DNA from: Neofusicoccum parvum
Taxonomy: Eukaryota; Ascomycota; Dothideomycetes; Botryosphaeriales; Botryosphaeriaceae
Direction: 5' to 3'
Assembly: GCA_020912385.1 (NCBI GenBank)
Contig: CP087212.1
Location: 496,001-560,000, forward strand
Length of the DNA stretch: 64,000 nt
Position numbers and translations under genes: made by a program. Position 1 is the stretch's first letter, and each line of letters starts with the position of its first letter. Positions 62,305 to 64,000 of this stretch are shown one piece after another. The notes beneath the pieces are model-generated. The model saw only the letters and a program-made list of their open reading frames with translations. It had not been told where the DNA came from and made no database searches.

Positions 62305-63741
62305 ATGGCCGACCCCATACCCAAATACCCGCTGTACGATGCCACCTACACCGCATACCGCCTGTCGCCCCTCTACCATGGCTCCCATCCACTCCTCGAC
62401 GAGACTTCCCTCCGCATGCACTCGCGCCGCCTGCGAGACATCCTCCGCGGCGACATCCTGCGCGGCGTTGACGTCGGCGCCGGCAGCACAGATGGCAGCA
62501 ATTCCGGCACATTAGAAACCTGTACATGGGATCTGATCGGCGACGAGGAATCATGGGAGCGGCTACACCAGCAAAACGCAGACGCGGACGAGCAAGAAGG
62601 CCCGGGCGACCTGACCGATGCGCCGTCGCTCAGCACCGCCGAAGCACGAGGCGTACACATCGAGCTGCGCTACCAGAAGGCCCACTACACCGCGCTGCTA
62701 CTGCGCGACCCCGACGCCGAGGACGTCTCCGCACCAGAAGGCTTCACAGCCCTGCCCCTGCTCCTCGTCCGCATGCCCGCCGCGCTCCGCGACACCTTCA
62801 CCACCTACCTCGCCAGCAGCTTCGACGCGCGCATCGCGCCCATGAAGCTGCGCACCGGCTTCCTCTCCGCGACGCTCGAAACGCTCCTCTCGCACCTCTC
62901 CGCCACGCTCCCCTCCCTCCTGACCCGCCTCCAGCTGCAGCTCTCCTTCCCCACCGCCAGCACCAGCGCCCCCCTCCGCACCCTCGACATCACCCTCGCC
63001 CGCGCCGACATCCCCGAGTTCCTCCGCCACGGCGCCGCCCTCTTCACGACGCCCGCCCCCAACGTCACCGGCCCCTTCACCGCCGCCCTCTCGCGCTACC
63101 TCTCCGCCCACCTCGCCCTCGCCCTCGCCCACCCGGCCGTCCACGTCTCCAAGATCGCGCTCCCGCCGCTCCTCGCGCTGTCCGCCGACGGCCGCCTCAA
63201 GCTCTTCTCGCCGTTCGCGGCGGCCGCCGCGGCGACCGACAGCGCGGCCGTGTCGGTGCCCGCGCTGCGCCGCGTGCTCGACGCCTTCTACGCGTCGCTG
63301 CTTGCGGCGGCGCGGGCGGCGCCGGTGCGGGAGGGCGTGGTGGCGGGCGGCGGAGGGGAGGAGGCGGTGCTGGTGCTGCGGAAGGGCAAGGGGCGGCTGA
63401 AGGGCAAGGGCAAGGAGAACGAGACGCAGAGGGAGACAACGGCGGCGCGGTCGAGGGGCAGGAAGCGCGGGCTCGCGGCCGGGGACGCGAATGTGAATGC
63501 GGCGGGTGGGGCGCGGATGGCCGAGGCATCTCCGAAGAGGCGGAGGAGGAGGGGCGCTGCGGTTGCCGAGGAAGGCGGAGGGGATGAGGGAGGAGAGGAT
63601 GGCGGGGAGGATGGGGACGGGGCCGTTGCGGCGTCGACGGCCGCCGCAGCTGGGCGTGGTGGCAGGCTGAGTGTGCCGCAGGAACCGCCGCCGCCGTATG
63701 AGCTGCACGATCCGGCGATTGTGGCGGGCGGGCGGCGATGA
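62305..63741 (+). CDS. fta1: Kinetochore Sim4-complex subunit Fta1 (CENP-L)
   Basis: One exon, 478 aa, from an ATG in strong context (GCCATGG). The N terminus, YPLYDATYTAYRLSPLYHG then MHSRRLRDILRGDILRGVDV, is the signature I associate with the Fta1/CENP-L family (PF13092). A middle alpha/beta part (APMKLRTGFLSATLETLL and LDITLARADIPEFL) is compatible with the CENP-L/CENP-N fold. From about residue 355 the tail is basic (KGKGRLKGKGKENETQ, PKRRRRRG), then acidic (EEGGGDEGGEDGGEDG), and probably disordered. The protein should act in the inner kinetochore (constitutive centromere-associated network). The call rests on remembered motifs. Confidence 0.72.
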   Translation: MADPIPKYPLYDATYTAYRLSPLYHGSHPLLDETSLRMHSRRLRDILRGDILRGVDVGAGSTDGSNSGTLETCTWDLIGDEESWERLHQQNADADEQEGPGDLTDAPSLSTAEARGVHIELRYQKAHYTALLLRDPDAEDVSAPEGFTALPLLLVRMPAALRDTFTTYLASSFDARIAPMKLRTGFLSATLETLLSHLSATLPSLLTRLQLQLSFPTASTSAPLRTLDITLARADIPEFLRHGAALFTTPAPNVTGPFTAALSRYLSAHLALALAHPAVHVSKIALPPLLALSADGRLKLFSPFAAAAAATDSAAVSVPALRRVLDAFYASLLAAARAAPVREGVVAGGGGEEAVLVLRKGKGRLKGKGKENETQRETTAARSRGRKRGLAAGDANVNAAGGARMAEASPKRRRRRGAAVAEEGGGDEGGEDGGEDGDGAVAASTAAAAGRGGRLSVPQEPPPPYELHDPAIVAGGRR

Positions 63742-64000
63742 TGGTAATGGTTGCACTTTCACGAGGCGTTCTTCTGTTTCGCTTTGACTGTTGTATGAGA
63801 GATCACCGGGGATCAGGCGTCGGGAGAGGGAATGCGGTGTTTTGCTGGGCGGATGGGGCGGCTCTCGTGGTCTTACCAGATCGGCCTTATCTGATTGTTT
63901 TGATATACCCTGTACGGCAATTTGTGTTTAGTCGGAGAAAAACGCTTGGCTCTTTTTTTTTTCAGTCGCCGATTTATCCGCGCGGAAAAAGAAAATAACG
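63742..64000. other. 3' flank of the Fta1 gene to the window end
   Basis: 259 bases of presumed 3' UTR and spacer with a short T8-10 run near 63950. No gene seen. Confidence 0.5.

Noticed and set aside
62698..63762. 354-codon minus-strand open frame
   Set aside because: Antisense shadow of the Fta1 gene; low-complexity Gly/Glu/Arg text and no recognisable domain.

Overview
The window comes from a filamentous ascomycete (Pezizomycotina). The evidence is short spliceosomal introns (about 50-70 nt, GTANGT-type donors, YAG acceptors, CTAAC/CTGAC branch sites), a HET-domain gene, fungal-type GPCR, LIM-RhoGAP, CLASP/Stu1 and Fta1 genes, CT-rich leaders, and a Tad1-like LINE. I cannot fix the class or genus from sequence alone; Dothideomycetes or a related class would fit. 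No rRNA, tRNA or CRISPR was seen. Exon coordinates were assigned by hand from reading frame, splice consensus and remembered family sequences, so they need RNA evidence.

Layout. 1-3480 is gene-poor except for a GNAT acetyltransferase (2149-2965, +). 3481-8602 is a complete-looking, uncorrupted LINE on the minus strand: gag-like ORF1 with CCHC knuckles, ORF2 with endonuclease and reverse transcriptase, a TATC-type 3' tail, and a perfect 13-bp target-site duplication. It sits just upstream of a BCS1-like AAA ATPase (8734-10527, +). Next come a PaxM-like FAD monooxygenase (11674-13211, -) and a divergent 7-TM protein (14656-16314, +), then a HET-domain gene broken by a one-base shift in an A7 run (17200-19561, -), a Git3/cAMP-receptor-like GPCR (20753-22044, -) and a mitochondrial rhodanese (23939-24618, -).

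25403-48080 holds large core-cell genes: a multi-KH RNA-binding protein (-), a low-complexity basic protein (-), a pyrimidine 5'-nucleotidase-type HAD phosphatase (+) with two possible N termini, a BSP-type metallopeptidase (-), Stu1/CLASP (+) and a LIM-RhoGAP of the Rga1 type (+). Very GC-rich, gene-free stretches lie 5' of several of them. 48985-53729 is a run of three minus-strand genes for proteins with C-terminal membrane segments that I do not recognise.

54661-59657 is a head-to-head pair, an AtuA-family protein (-) and a CaiB/BaiF (family III) CoA-transferase (+), sharing a 675-bp intergenic promoter. This is the best candidate for a functional module in the window, probably catabolism of an acyl-CoA. 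An APH-type small-molecule kinase (60166-61492, -) and a kinetochore Fta1/CENP-L protein (62305-63741, +) close the window. I see no complete secondary-metabolite cluster. The strongest candidates for new biology are the intact LINE with its overlapping ORFs, the AtuA/CaiB pair, the orphan membrane-protein trio and the frameshifted HET allele.
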